Of a stretch of DNA of 64,000 nt, positions 43,690 to 52,914 are shown piece by piece. The notes under the pieces were generated by a model that had not been told where the DNA came from, ran no database searches, and saw only the letters and a program-made list of their open reading frames with translations. The stretch comes from Polynucleobacter paludilacus (lineage in GTDB: Bacteria > Pseudomonadota > Gammaproteobacteria > Burkholderiales > Burkholderiaceae): the NCBI RefSeq assembly GCF_018687595.1, contig NZ_CP061298.1, positions 682,001 through 746,000 of the forward strand, written 5' to 3'. Both the position numbers and the translations under genes were made by a program. Numbering within the stretch: the stretch's first letter is position 1; every line of letters starts with the position of its first letter.

Positions 43690-44680
43690 TAATGATGGTT
43701 TAACAAAAGCAGCTGTACTCATGCTCGCCTTGGGTGAGGAGGGTGCATCTGAGGTCATGAAATATATCAGTCCAAGGGACGTGCAACGACTGGGTGGTTT
43801 AATGGCGACGATGCGTCGTGTCGAGCAAAACGAAGTCGCTAATACGCTACGCGAGTTTTTTAGTGTGGCGGGCGAGGGCGCAGCCCTGAACTTCGATACC
43901 GATGAATTTACCCGTAACGTGCTCAGTAAAGCACTCGGCAACGATACCGCGAGTGGCCTATTCCAGCGGATTTTGGATAGTCGCGATTCAGAAGGTATCG
44001 AAAGTTTGAAGTGGATGGATGGCACTGCGGTCGCAGATCTCATTCGCTATGAACACCCTCAAATTATTGCCACCATTATTGTTCACTTAGAACCCGATCA
44101 GGCATCCCAGATTTTGACTCTCTTTAATGAGGATCTGCGTAAAGATGTAATGCTTCGTATTGCCACCCTGGAAGAAATTAAACCAGCCGCTCTTAAAGAG
44201 CTCAATGCCGTATTAGGCAAGCTGTTGGCTACAAATCAAGCTGGCGGCAAAAAAGTGATTGGTGGGATTCGTGCTGCGGCCGAGATTATGAACTTTATTA
44301 CTGGCCCCCAAGAAGTTGTGCTGATGGATAACTTCAAAGAGTACGACATGGAGATGGCCCAAAAAATCATGGATGAAATGTTCGTCTTCGATGATATCTT
44401 GGGTATTGACGACAAAGGTATTCAGACAATTCTGCGCGATGTTCAATCTGAGGTATTGCTGACTGCTCTTAAAGGAACAGGCAATGAGCTGCGCGAGAAA
44501 ATCTTCAAAAATATGTCTACTCGTGCGGCTGACATGATGCGCGATGATTTGGAAAACAAAGGCCCAGTCAAGCTCTCCGATGTTGAGGGTGCTCAAAAAG
44601 AAATCCTCGGGATCGTGCGGACCCTGTTCGAAGAAGGTCAGATTATGTTGAGCAATAAGGGCGATGAATCTTATGTCTAG
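43676..44680 (+). CDS. fliG: Flagellar motor switch protein FliG
   Basis: C-ring protein that couples stator torque to the rotor. The 334-aa product shows the FliG_N, middle (the conserved EHPQ in YEHPQIIATIIVHL) and C-terminal domains with the charged torque helix (LRDVQSEVLLTALKGTGNELREKIFKNMSTRAADMMRDDLENKGPVKLSDVE in pieces). The ATG at 43676 inside the fliF end is preferred to a GTG two codons upstream; either way the genes overlap and are probably coupled. Confidence 0.95.
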   Translation: MPAPNNDGLTKAAVLMLALGEEGASEVMKYISPRDVQRLGGLMATMRRVEQNEVANTLREFFSVAGEGAALNFDTDEFTRNVLSKALGNDTASGLFQRILDSRDSEGIESLKWMDGTAVADLIRYEHPQIIATIIVHLEPDQASQILTLFNEDLRKDVMLRIATLEEIKPAALKELNAVLGKLLATNQAGGKKVIGGIRAAAEIMNFITGPQEVVLMDNFKEYDMEMAQKIMDEMFVFDDILGIDDKGIQTILRDVQSEVLLTALKGTGNELREKIFKNMSTRAADMMRDDLENKGPVKLSDVEGAQKEILGIVRTLFEEGQIMLSNKGDESYV

Positions 44681-45296
44681 ACCAGCAGAAGGATTTCTCT
44701 TCGTTGATCTGGTCCCCCCTGGGTTCGGCAAGCCTCCTCCAAAAGAGATACCGCCGCCTTTACCTACGACTGAAGAAATTCAGGCCATTAAGGACAAGGC
44801 ATTTGCAGATGGCCTCGAATCTGGCTATAAAGATGGCTATGCAAAAGGGAAGTCTCTGGCGGAGTCTGAAAACCTCATAGATAAACAGGTCTTGCAAAAA
44901 CTGACTGAGCAATTTTCAACTGTCATTGCCAATAAAAGTATTGAAATTTGCGAAGATGTATTGAGTCTATCTTTAGCTATTGCCAAAGCCATGGTAAAGA
45001 CTGAGGTTAAGGTCAATCCTGCAGTGATCTGTCCTTTGATCTTAGAAGGCACAAAGAAGTTGGTGGATATCAATCAATTACAGTTATTTCTAAATCCCTT
45101 TGATGCCAGCATAGTGAGGAAGTATCTGCAGGCTGAGCTTGAGGCTCATCAGTGGCAAATTATGGATGATCCAGAAATGGAGCAGGGTGGATGCCGACTG
45201 CAGACTGCTCAGAATTCTGTCGATGCTAGCAATGAATCCCGTTGGAAGGTGGTTACCGAGAGTTTGGGTAGAGTGACAGACTGGCATGAGGCTTAA
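44664..45296 (+). CDS. fliH: Flagellar assembly protein FliH
   Basis: Regulator of the FliI ATPase and part of its stalk to the C ring. The 210-aa product has the Pro-rich N-terminus ([22 protein letters not shown]), the Gly-spaced helix typical of FliH ([21 protein letters not shown]) and the E-domain ([28 protein letters not shown]). It overlaps fliG by 17 bp; an ATG three codons later is an alternative start. Confidence 0.9.
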   Translation: MNLMSRPAEGFLFVDLVPPGFGKPPPKEIPPPLPTTEEIQAIKDKAFADGLESGYKDGYAKGKSLAESENLIDKQVLQKLTEQFSTVIANKSIEICEDVLSLSLAIAKAMVKTEVKVNPAVICPLILEGTKKLVDINQLQLFLNPFDASIVRKYLQAELEAHQWQIMDDPEMEQGGCRLQTAQNSVDASNESRWKVVTESLGRVTDWHEA

Positions 45297-45298
45297 TC

Positions 45299-46741
45299 AT
45301 GAAGCTTATCGACCAAGCAGCCAGAGATTTGCCGCTTGATGGTCTTTTATCATTATTTATTAATAACTGTAAAGATTCAGTTGATCAGTTAGATTCTCTT
45401 CGTTATGCCGGTCGTGTGATCAAAGTTACAGGTCTAGTCATTGAGGCTTTGGGGGTAGATTTACCGGTTGGTAGTATCTGCATTATCCCTCTGAACGATG
45501 GCAAAGAGATTGAAGCTGAGGTAGTTGGCTTTGATCAAAAGAAACTCTTTTTGATGCCTCAAGGCAGTATCGAAGGCATTGCACCTGATGCTAAGGTCTA
45601 TCTCAAAAATAATCTAGCTAAATACGGCGAGTTGTATTTATCCAAGACCGATGATGAGCAGAAACAAAAACAAGTTAGCTCACATCTAAGTCAACTACCG
45701 GTTGGTGATCAATTATTAGGTAGGGTGCTCGATGCATCCGGCAATCCCTTGGATGGACTGGGCCCCTTAAAAGCCGATAGCTATAAGTCACTGCAATCGG
45801 AGCCGATTAATCCACTGAGACGAGCCCCAATTGACCATATCTTAGATGTGGGCGTGAGAGCAATTAATAGCCTACTCACTGTTGGTCGGGGCCAGCGGAT
45901 GGGTTTATTTGCTGGATCTGGCGTCGGTAAAAGTATTTTGCTGGGCATGATGGCGCGCTATACCGATGCGGATGTGATTGTTGTAGGTCTGATCGGCGAA
46001 CGTGGACGCGAGGTTAAGGAGTTCATCGAGTCTATTCTGGGTGAAGAGGGACTTAAAAGGTCTGTGGTTGTAGCTGCACCGGCCGACGAGTCCCCTCTGA
46101 TGAGAATGCAAGGCGCTAATTATTCTTCAGCGATTGCAGAGTACTTTCGGGATCAGGGTAAACATGTTCTATTAATCATGGATTCATTAACCCGTTTCTC
46201 AATGGCTCAACGTGAAATAGCACTAGCTATTGGCGAACCTCCAGCTACCAAAGGTTATCCTCCTTCTGTATTTGCAAAGCTCCCAAAACTGGTTGAGCGG
46301 GCTGGTAACAGTGATGTTGGGGGCGGATCAATTACCGCTTTTTATACTGTCTTAACCGAAGGAGACGATCAGCAAGATCCGATAGCAGATGCTGCCCGCT
46401 CAATTTTGGATGGCCACATTGTTTTAGATAGAACCTTGGCAGAGGCAGGGCATTATCCAGCTATTAATGTTGAGCAATCGATTAGCCGGGTCATGCACAG
46501 CATTATTGATCCTGCGCATCAAGACAGTGCGCGCAAGATTAAACAATTGAACGCTAAGTACAGTCGAAATCTAGACCTAATCAACGTAGGCGCTTATGTT
46601 GGTGGTGCTGATAGCGTTTTAGATGAGGCGATTAAAAAACATACAGCAATTGAGCTCTTCTTAAAACAAGATCTTCACGTTAAGTCGACACTTGAAGAAA
46701 GTATTGAGGGCCTTCATCAAATTAATACGGCGCAGTTATGA
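45299..46741 (+). CDS. fliI: Flagellum-specific ATP synthase FliI
   Basis: Cytoplasmic ATPase of flagellar type III export. The 480-aa product has the F1-like fold: Walker [11 protein letters not shown] near 203, [16 protein letters not shown], Walker [23 protein letters not shown], and the T3S ATPase signature [10 protein letters not shown]. Two bp separate it from fliH, and it shares ATGA with fliJ. Confidence 0.96.
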   Translation: MKLIDQAARDLPLDGLLSLFINNCKDSVDQLDSLRYAGRVIKVTGLVIEALGVDLPVGSICIIPLNDGKEIEAEVVGFDQKKLFLMPQGSIEGIAPDAKVYLKNNLAKYGELYLSKTDDEQKQKQVSSHLSQLPVGDQLLGRVLDASGNPLDGLGPLKADSYKSLQSEPINPLRRAPIDHILDVGVRAINSLLTVGRGQRMGLFAGSGVGKSILLGMMARYTDADVIVVGLIGERGREVKEFIESILGEEGLKRSVVVAAPADESPLMRMQGANYSSAIAEYFRDQGKHVLLIMDSLTRFSMAQREIALAIGEPPATKGYPPSVFAKLPKLVERAGNSDVGGGSITAFYTVLTEGDDQQDPIADAARSILDGHIVLDRTLAEAGHYPAINVEQSISRVMHSIIDPAHQDSARKIKQLNAKYSRNLDLINVGAYVGGADSVLDEAIKKHTAIELFLKQDLHVKSTLEESIEGLHQINTAQL

Positions 46742-47196
46742 GTCAATCGTCATTACAAGCGATGCGTCTGCTACTAAAAATGGCGCAACATGATTTGGAT
46801 TTAGCCGCCGAACGGTTAGCTAAAGCCCATCGTACGACCAATGAAGCTAAACAACAAAAGGAGCAGCTACTTTTTTATAAACAGGAGTATGTGCTTCAGA
46901 ATGCCGTCAGAATGTCACAAGGAATGACGGTTGTTGATTTGCAGAATTTCCAAAGTTTTTTAAAAAATATTGATACTGCTATTCAAAGTCAGGATCGGGC
47001 CATTGAGCAATACCATGCTATTTCTCATCAGCAGATGTTGCATTGGCAAGCTAGCCAAGCAAAAAAACGCAAGTATGAGATCTTGATTGAAAAAAATGAG
47101 AAGCAAGCTCGTTTGCTTGCTCTAAAGCAAGATCAGAAGTTAATGGATGAATTCTCGACAACCCAATTTCTTTTAGCTCCACAGCCATTTCATTAA
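46738..47196 (+). CDS. fliJ: Flagellar export protein FliJ
   Basis: A 152-aa coiled-coil protein with FliJ character (heptad-rich helices, [41 protein letters not shown] in the first half; a charged second helix with [16 protein letters not shown]). FliJ is the central stalk in the FliI hexamer and recycles chaperones. Sequence conservation in this family is low, so the call leans on size and position between fliI and fliK. Confidence 0.88.
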   Translation: MSQSSLQAMRLLLKMAQHDLDLAAERLAKAHRTTNEAKQQKEQLLFYKQEYVLQNAVRMSQGMTVVDLQNFQSFLKNIDTAIQSQDRAIEQYHAISHQQMLHWQASQAKKRKYEILIEKNEKQARLLALKQDQKLMDEFSTTQFLLAPQPFH

Positions 47197-47202
47197 TTCA
47201 TC

Positions 47203-48363
47203 ATGAATCTCGATCCTAAAATTAGCGATGCTGGTCTTAGCTCGAGTACCAGCCTTTCAAGCCCTAATGCGACTGGCCAAAACAATCTCGACGGTCAGAG
47301 CGTTCAAAGTAGTACTTCGTTTGGGGCAGTCCTAACGAGTCAAGCAAACCTGTTTAAGAGCGTTAGCGGTAAAGATAGTTTGGACTTTGCCAAACTTCTG
47401 TCCCCCAATGTTACGCAAGCCTCACAAATGATTGACAAAGAAAAAAGTATGCATGAGGCTTTAGTCAGGGCTGACAGGGTTTTTCAAGGCAATGTCAATC
47501 AAATAGATCTGCAGAATTTAATTAAAGATAGCCTATCTTATAAGTTGGCAGCCACCAATCCAGTACAAGCCTATTCAAATGAAAAAAATGCGACGATAGT
47601 CAATCCTTTGTTAGTGCAAGTGACAATGGGATCTCAGCTCAGTAGCGCAAAAGGGGTATTTAGAAATGCTGAAGAACGATTTACTGTGACTGAAGCCCTT
47701 AAGAAAGAAGTAGATTTTGGGCATCGTCTCAATAGTGGCAAGGTAGGCTTCAAGAATGGTGAAGAAGCTACTGAGGACGACTTGCTAAACGACTTTTCAA
47801 AAGGAAGAAACCCGCAATCTAATCCGGATGAGAAAGAGGATTCTGTCGAAGTCGCCGTTCTTGAGGGAGTGAGTTTTGTTCTGCCTCATTCAAACATTCA
47901 ATCTGGCGAAGAAATGAAGACCAATATTGATCTGCAGATGAAAATGCAATCCATCTTTGGCAGTCCACAGTGGATTGAAGAACTTGGGCAAAAAACTGTG
48001 ATCTTATTTTCATCTGATAAACAAAATGCTGTCATTAATTTGAATTCAGATGAATTAGGCCCCTTAAGAATCCTGATTCATTTAGATGGTGACAAAGTCA
48101 ATGTCACCTTTCTATCGAATGATTCTCAAGTATGTGACGCTATACAATCTGGATTTGAGGATTTGCGTGCCGCCTTGCTTAATGCGGGGGTGGAATTAAA
48201 TCAAGCCCAAGTGAGTTCTAGCGCGAGCTATCAACAGACCCAAGCTGGACTTTTGCATCCTGCAACCAGTGACCAGACTATTGGGCCCACCAATCCTGGT
48301 AAAAAACTCGATTTAGACACTGATTTATTAACTTCCACTAAGATTGTCAGCTTCTACGCTTAA
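47203..48363 (+). CDS. fliK: Flagellar hook-length control protein FliK
   Basis: Molecular ruler and substrate-switch protein. The 386-aa product has a Ser/Asn-rich variable N-terminal part and the conserved C-domain (about 270-350: AVINLNSDELGPLRILIHLDGDKVNVTF, FEDLRAALLNAGVELNQAQV). It is the last classical gene of the fliFGHIJK set; a BLUF gene follows 12 bp later. Confidence 0.92.
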   Translation: MNLDPKISDAGLSSSTSLSSPNATGQNNLDGQSVQSSTSFGAVLTSQANLFKSVSGKDSLDFAKLLSPNVTQASQMIDKEKSMHEALVRADRVFQGNVNQIDLQNLIKDSLSYKLAATNPVQAYSNEKNATIVNPLLVQVTMGSQLSSAKGVFRNAEERFTVTEALKKEVDFGHRLNSGKVGFKNGEEATEDDLLNDFSKGRNPQSNPDEKEDSVEVAVLEGVSFVLPHSNIQSGEEMKTNIDLQMKMQSIFGSPQWIEELGQKTVILFSSDKQNAVINLNSDELGPLRILIHLDGDKVNVTFLSNDSQVCDAIQSGFEDLRAALLNAGVELNQAQVSSSASYQQTQAGLLHPATSDQTIGPTNPGKKLDLDTDLLTSTKIVSFYA

Positions 48364-48375
48364 TATTCGAAGTGT

Positions 48376-48693
48376 ATGTATCAGCTTATCTACATTAGTT
48401 CTGCCACCCATCAGATCTCCAAAGCCGAGTTTGAGGAATTGGCTGCCCATGCGCTGAAGAAAAATACTGAGATGGGTATAACGGGTACTTTAGCTTTTAA
48501 GGACGGCAATTTTATGCAAGTCATTGAAGGTGAGCAGGAGGCCATTGCCCATCTTTTCGCACAAATTAAGGAAGATTCTCGCCATACCTTGGTCAGTATT
48601 ATTCAAGAGGGGGGCATTAGTGCCAGAGAATATAGCGGCTGGATCAGTAGCTTTTATGATTCTGAGGAGGGGGAATGCGAGTCTGCCGCTTAA
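48376..48693 (+). CDS. Stand-alone short BLUF blue-light photoreceptor
   Basis: A 105-aa protein that is almost entirely a BLUF (blue light using FAD) domain. Seen: YISSA with the flavin-coupled Tyr 6; KKNTEMGITGTL with Asn 30; DGNFMQVIEGE with the photoswitch Gln 48; the IKEDSRH turn; and REYSGW with Trp 89. The Met normally two residues after this Trp (Met 106 of AppA) is Ser 91. No effector domain and only about 12 residues follow the domain, so output must go through a partner protein. The gene is 12 bp after fliK in the same direction, which suggests cotranscription with fliF-fliK. Confidence 0.88.
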   Translation: MYQLIYISSATHQISKAEFEELAAHALKKNTEMGITGTLAFKDGNFMQVIEGEQEAIAHLFAQIKEDSRHTLVSIIQEGGISAREYSGWISSFYDSEEGECESAA

Positions 48694-48761
48694 ATGTTGA
48701 TGGTAATTCGAGGAAATAGGGGGTATTTCTCCCTCTACTCTCCCTTTTGAAAACCCGGCGA

Positions 48762-48776
48762 GATGAGAAACTCATC
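48762..48776 (+). repeat. Short hairpin between the BLUF gene and the next gene
   Basis: GATGAG and CTCATC arms around AAA, followed by CCCC and no T-run. It may be an mRNA-processing or attenuation element, but the role is unclear. The rest of the 120-bp gap (48694-48813) shows no recognisable promoter. Confidence 0.4.
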
Positions 48777-48813
48777 CCCATCCAGATTGCAGGAATAGTA
48801 TTAAGATAGTCAT

Positions 48814-49227
48814 ATGAACGCACAAATTGACCCATTATTGACCAATATCTCCAGTATTAACGGGGTTTCGGGCAATTCTGCGCCTTCCTCAGTTGTAAAA
48901 CCCAAAACTAGCTTTTTATCCCACCTCACCGACCTAATGGGTAAGGCCATGGGTGCTGGTGCTGGTCTAGCGACCAGCGCAGCTCTTCCTGGTATTGCTG
49001 GATTGGGTTTATCGCAGGCTTCAGATAGGGCTGTACAGTCACTTTTTGGAAGTTTAGGCACCTTGGCAAGCGCCAATACTGGTCAAACTGCCTCAATCAA
49101 AATCGATGCCGATGCATGGCAAAGCCAGGCACTAAATGCTGGCTCAGCCCAGTTTCCGCTTAGTCAGTACCAAGCTGCAGGTGCTGCAAATAGCGGTTTT
49201 ACCCCTTCATTGAGTTTCTTAGCCTAA
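48814..49227 (+). CDS. Protein of unknown function in the flagellar cluster
   Basis: A 137-aa protein rich in Ala, Gly and Ser, with no signal peptide. A hydrophobic, glycine-rich central segment (about 48-70, MGAGAGLATSAALPGIAGLGL) might be membrane-active or a flexible core. No family was recognised. The low-complexity, Ser/Asn-rich N-terminus resembles flagellar export substrates in general style only. It is flanked by fliK-BLUF and fliL, with two terminator-like hairpins after it. Confidence 0.6.
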   Translation: MNAQIDPLLTNISSINGVSGNSAPSSVVKPKTSFLSHLTDLMGKAMGAGAGLATSAALPGIAGLGLSQASDRAVQSLFGSLGTLASANTGQTASIKIDADAWQSQALNAGSAQFPLSQYQAAGAANSGFTPSLSFLA

Positions 49228-49251
49228 ACTTCTCCATTCCGAGAGAAAGTC

Positions 49252-49272
49252 ATTAGGGCCCTAGGCCCTAAT
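49252..49272 (+). terminator. Strong hairpin (possible terminator 1) before fliL
   Basis: Perfect 9-bp stem, arms ATTAGGGCC and GGCCCTAAT, with a 3-nt loop CTA, followed by TTTG. It is close to palindromic and so could act in both directions. It lies 24 bp after the stop of the unknown gene. Confidence 0.6.
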
Positions 49273-49282
49273 TTGCTATTAA

Positions 49283-49305
49283 GGGGTTAATTGCCCCTCT
49301 TTTCT
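49283..49305 (+). terminator. Second hairpin with T-rich tail before fliL
   Basis: GGGG and CCCC arms around a 7-nt loop, followed by TCTTTTCTTC. In tandem with the preceding hairpin it should end most transcripts from the fliF-BLUF side, so fliL-fliR would need its own promoter in 49306-49365. Confidence 0.55.
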
Positions 49306-49365
49306 TCGTATCTAGCTTCATGATTGGGTACCATAATTGTCGTTAAATCGACTATGGAGTAGTGA

Positions 49366-49872
49366 ATGGCTATTGCACCAAAACCCAAGGCTGAAGAGCA
49401 AGAAGATGCGCCGCGAGCGCCTCGCAAGAAGTCCAATAAAGACTTTTTTATCAAAATTGCTGGTGGCGTACTCGCTTTGCTGATTGCTGGGGGCGGAGCT
49501 TACTACTACTTCGTTGTACGGGCTAGCGCTGCTCCTGAAGCTCCACCAGTTGTACAAATTTTTGTGCCACTTGAAGTATTTACAGTGAATTTAAAGCCTG
49601 AAAGTGGTGATACACAACAATATTTGCAAGCCATGATTACCTTGCAGGTCCCTAGCGAAAAAGATGCACAAGCTTTGAAAGACCGGATGCCTGAAGTGCG
49701 CAACCGTACCCTATTTATTCTCTCTGCAAAAACTTCCAGTGAGATTTCGACAGTTGATGGAAAAACAACCCTAATGAATGAAATTCTTGAGGCCATTAAA
49801 AAACCTTTTGCTGGATCAGAAGTTGAACAAAGTCTGACCGGTGGTTATTTCACCTCCTTCATCATTCAATAA
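49366..49872 (+). CDS. fliL: Flagellar basal body-associated protein FliL
   Basis: Inner-membrane protein near the stator that supports motor torque. The 168-aa product has a charged cytoplasmic N-terminus, one membrane helix (about 27-47, FFIKIAGGVLALLIAGGGAYYYFVV) and a periplasmic SPFH-like domain (FVPLEVFTVNLKPESGDTQQYLQAMITLQV...RNRTLFILSAKTSSEIST). It begins the fliLMNOPQR run. Confidence 0.94.
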   Translation: MAIAPKPKAEEQEDAPRAPRKKSNKDFFIKIAGGVLALLIAGGGAYYYFVVRASAAPEAPPVVQIFVPLEVFTVNLKPESGDTQQYLQAMITLQVPSEKDAQALKDRMPEVRNRTLFILSAKTSSEISTVDGKTTLMNEILEAIKKPFAGSEVEQSLTGGYFTSFIIQ

Positions 49873-49886
49873 ATTAGAGCAGATAA

Positions 49887-50897
49887 ATGGCAGATGACGC
49901 TCTCTCGGAAAATGAAATAGACGCACTCTTAAAAGATGTGGAAGAGGGTGAAGCTGCGCCTGCACCGGCAGCTGATACATCTAAACCTCAGTCTTTTAGT
50001 CTTGGCAATCAAGAGCGTATTGTGCGTGGGCGAATGCCTACGTTCGAGAATATTCACGAACGTTTTATTCGTTTGTTCCGTATCAGTATGTCGACTTTCT
50101 TGAGTCGCCTGGTTGAGATAAAGGCAACAGCTGTAGAGACTTGTAAATATAGCGAGTTTGTTGCTAAGCATAAAAATCCAACCAATATCAACTTACTGAA
50201 GATCAAGCCGCTCCGTGCGACTAATTTGATGATTATTGACCCTGAGTTGGTCTTGTTTGTAGTGGATAACCTCTTTGGTGGCGGCGGCCGTTTTAAGACT
50301 TCAGCGGTTGATCGTGAATTTACTCCTACTGAACTTCGAATCGTAGAGCGGATCCTTGAGGTCTTCTTTGAGCCTTATGCCGAAGCTTGGGCACCCGTGC
50401 ATCCAATCGAGTATGAATATATTCGTTCCGAAATGAATATGCAGTTCGCAAATATTGCGATGATGAGTGAAGTTGTCGTAACAACGACATTTACCGTCGA
50501 GATTGAAGAAAAAAGCTATGAAATGGAAATTTGCATTCCATATTCAGCGCTAGAGCCCATTCGGGACTTGCTTACATCGCAAATGCAGGGTCGAGTTCAA
50601 GACGTTGATTTGAAGTGGATTGAGATGTTGCACGAAACAGTTCAATCAGTTGAGTTAGAAATTAAAGCGAATTTAGGCTCTAAAAAGCTTCTGCTTGAAG
50701 AGGTTGTAGACATGAAGATCGGCGACTTAATTCAGCTTGAATACAACCCATTTGTCATTGCAACTACTGACGATGTTCCGATATTTGAATGCCGTTATGG
50801 AATCTATAACAAGAAGCATGCCTTAAAAATTGAGAAATTTTTGCAATCTAACCTAAATGAATATGTAAGGACAACAGAAGATGAGCAACCAGAATGA
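49887..50897 (+). CDS. fliM: Flagellar motor switch protein FliM
   Basis: C-ring protein that binds CheY-P. The 336-aa product has the N-terminal CheY-binding segment LSENEIDALLKDV, the middle domain (RIVRGRMPTFENIHERFIRLFR, LFVVDNLFGGGGRF) and a C-terminal SpoA domain. It is 14 bp after fliL and overlaps fliN by 17 bp. Confidence 0.96.
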   Translation: MADDALSENEIDALLKDVEEGEAAPAPAADTSKPQSFSLGNQERIVRGRMPTFENIHERFIRLFRISMSTFLSRLVEIKATAVETCKYSEFVAKHKNPTNINLLKIKPLRATNLMIIDPELVLFVVDNLFGGGGRFKTSAVDREFTPTELRIVERILEVFFEPYAEAWAPVHPIEYEYIRSEMNMQFANIAMMSEVVVTTTFTVEIEEKSYEMEICIPYSALEPIRDLLTSQMQGRVQDVDLKWIEMLHETVQSVELEIKANLGSKKLLLEEVVDMKIGDLIQLEYNPFVIATTDDVPIFECRYGIYNKKHALKIEKFLQSNLNEYVRTTEDEQPE

Positions 50898-51225
50898 TCC
50901 AATAGATCCATCTCAGGCAGAAGTTATGCCAGAGATGGAGCAAGGGACTCAGAATGAGCCCATTCGTGAACTCGACTTTATTCGGGATATTCCTGTTCAG
51001 CTAACAGTAGAGCTTGGTCGTACCAAAATTACCATTAAGAATCTATTGCAGTTGGCACAAGGTTCTGTGGTTGAGCTTGATGGTTCCGCAGGCGATCTGA
51101 TGGATATTTTGGTCAATGGCTATATTGTGGCTAAGGGCGAGGTCGTAGTGGTCAATGACAAGTTCGGCGTGCGCTTAACTGAAATCATTACCCCATTAGA
51201 GCGCATCAGAAAATTGAATAAATAA
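50881..51225 (+). CDS. fliN: Flagellar motor switch protein FliN
   Basis: The 114-aa product has an acidic N-terminal tail and the SpoA domain (FIRDIPVQLTVELGRTKITIKNLLQLAQGSVVELD...VNGYIVAKGEVVVVNDKFGVRLTEI). It forms the base of the C ring with FliM. The 17-bp overlap with fliM points to coupled translation. Confidence 0.96.
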   Translation: MSNQNDPIDPSQAEVMPEMEQGTQNEPIRELDFIRDIPVQLTVELGRTKITIKNLLQLAQGSVVELDGSAGDLMDILVNGYIVAKGEVVVVNDKFGVRLTEIITPLERIRKLNK

Positions 51226-51233
51226 TTTCTGAA

Positions 51234-51815
51234 TTGATTTTGATTAAGCCCTTTCATTTTCTCCTGTTGCTTGCGATTACGCTGCCTAGTGCCGCTTTTG
51301 CTCAAATGAGCGCTGCGCCAGTGGTTGAAGGTTCTAGCCCAATGCGCGTGATTTTCGGGCTACTGCTGGTATTGGCGGTGATTGGTGCTTTTGCTTGGGT
51401 TATGAAGCGCATGAACTACGCCAAAATTGGTGGTCAGTCAGTCGCAAAAATTGTAGGTGGCGTAAATGTAGGTGCTCGTGAACGCGTAGTGGTGGTGGAA
51501 GTGGCTGGACATTGGATTGTGACAGGCGTTACCGCCGGTCAGATTAATAGTCTAGCCAGTTTCAAATTAAGTGAGCTGGAAAATACTGCTCCGACCCAAA
51601 TCACAACCGGCGCGAATGCAATTTCTGAAAATGATCTGATTCCTGAGGCAGAATTGGCCGTAGAAGAGATTGTCGCAAGCAAGTCCTTTGCCAGTATTGC
51701 CAAAGAACGGTTTCGCTTTGAGCCCCGTAGCCACGAAGTAGATGCAGCAGATGCCCTCAGTTCTATGGCTAATCCTGCCTTAACTGCTTTATTTAAAAGA
51801 TTACTCAAAAAATGA
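51234..51815 (+). CDS. fliO: Flagellar biosynthesis protein FliO
   Basis: Membrane protein that assists FliP assembly in the export gate. The 193-aa product has a signal-like N-terminus (ending AAFAQ), one further membrane helix (about 36-54, [19 protein letters not shown]), the FliO segment ([36 protein letters not shown]) and a variable C-terminus. The start is uncertain: TTG at 51234 or 51240, both with weak ribosome-binding sites. It overlaps fliP as ATGA. Confidence 0.87.
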   Translation: MILIKPFHFLLLLAITLPSAAFAQMSAAPVVEGSSPMRVIFGLLLVLAVIGAFAWVMKRMNYAKIGGQSVAKIVGGVNVGARERVVVVEVAGHWIVTGVTAGQINSLASFKLSELENTAPTQITTGANAISENDLIPEAELAVEEIVASKSFASIAKERFRFEPRSHEVDAADALSSMANPALTALFKRLLKK

Positions 51816-52606
51816 AGCTATTTTCATATCCCATTCAATTGATCAGTAAGCCTCTCAGTAAGAAACGCTGCGCGCAGTTCGCAGGAGTCTTCTTGGCTTT
51901 CTTCAGTCTGTCTTGCCTTGCTGCGGATAACTCAGCACTCAATGTTTTTTCTAGCACTGCTGGTGCGAATGGTGGCCAGAACTACAGCTTGAGTTTGCAA
52001 ACGCTGATTTTATTAACGGCACTGTCGTTCTTGCCTACCGTGTTGCTGATGATGACCAGCTTTACACGGATCATTATTGTATTGTCCCTTTTACGCCAAG
52101 CGATTGGTGCGCAGTCATCACCGCCAAATCAAATTCTCTTGGGTCTGGCCCTATTTTTGACTTTCTTCATCATGAACCCCGTTTTAGATCGGATTTATGG
52201 AGAGGCCTATAAGCCCTTGACTGAGAATAAAATTACCATGCAGCAGGCTTTGGATCGCGGTACTACTCCCATCAAAGAATTCATGCTTAAGCAAACCCGT
52301 GAAGCAGATTTAGCGATGTTCCTTAATATGACGAATAAGAAGGTCGCTACAGCAAAAGATATTCCTTTGAGTGTTTTGGTTCCAAGCTTTATGACCAGTG
52401 AACTTAAAACCGGTTTCCAGATTGGTTTTAGTATCTTCATCCCATTTTTGGTCATCGATATGGTGGTTGCTAGCGTCTTGATGGCGATGGGTATGATGAT
52501 GCTCCCGCCATCCATAGTTTCACTCCCATTTAAATTAATGCTATTTGTTCTAGTCGATGGCTGGCAGTTATTGCTCGGCTCTTTGGCCAATAGCTTTCTT
52601 CAGTAA
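51812..52606 (+). CDS. fliP: Flagellar export gate protein FliP
   Basis: Core export gate subunit. The 264-aa product has a cleavable-type signal (about 1-38, ending LSCLAA), and the FliP motifs [32 protein letters not shown] and [46 protein letters not shown] with multiple membrane helices. Confidence 0.96.
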   Translation: MKLFSYPIQLISKPLSKKRCAQFAGVFLAFFSLSCLAADNSALNVFSSTAGANGGQNYSLSLQTLILLTALSFLPTVLLMMTSFTRIIIVLSLLRQAIGAQSSPPNQILLGLALFLTFFIMNPVLDRIYGEAYKPLTENKITMQQALDRGTTPIKEFMLKQTREADLAMFLNMTNKKVATAKDIPLSVLVPSFMTSELKTGFQIGFSIFIPFLVIDMVVASVLMAMGMMMLPPSIVSLPFKLMLFVLVDGWQLLLGSLANSFLQ

Positions 52607-52620
52607 GTTAGGAGCAGGCA

Positions 52621-52890
52621 ATGACACCAGAATCAGTCATGAATATTGGCCGTGCGGCCATGGAAGTCACTCTAACTGTTGGCGCGCCACTCTTGCTGGT
52701 TTCGCTTATTGTGGGTTTGATTGTCAGTATTTTTCAAACTGTGACACAGATCAATGAAGCAACATTGACTTTCATTCCTAAGCTATTAGCCGTCTTGGTC
52801 ACCCTAATGGTAGCTGGACCTTGGATGATGGCGGTGTTAGTGGATTACATGCACAAGACGCTCACTAGCTTTCCGTTCCTGAATAGTTAA
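52621..52890 (+). CDS. fliQ: Flagellar export gate protein FliQ
   Basis: The 89-aa two-helix membrane protein has the FliQ pattern: VMNIGRAAMEVTLTVGAPLLLVSLIVGLIVSIFQTVTQINEATLTFIPKLL and a C-terminal helix WMMAVLVDYM. It is 14 bp after fliP with AGGAG before the ATG. Confidence 0.96.
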   Translation: MTPESVMNIGRAAMEVTLTVGAPLLLVSLIVGLIVSIFQTVTQINEATLTFIPKLLAVLVTLMVAGPWMMAVLVDYMHKTLTSFPFLNS

Positions 52891-52914
52891 GTTGCCTCAA
52901 ACTCGTATACATCG

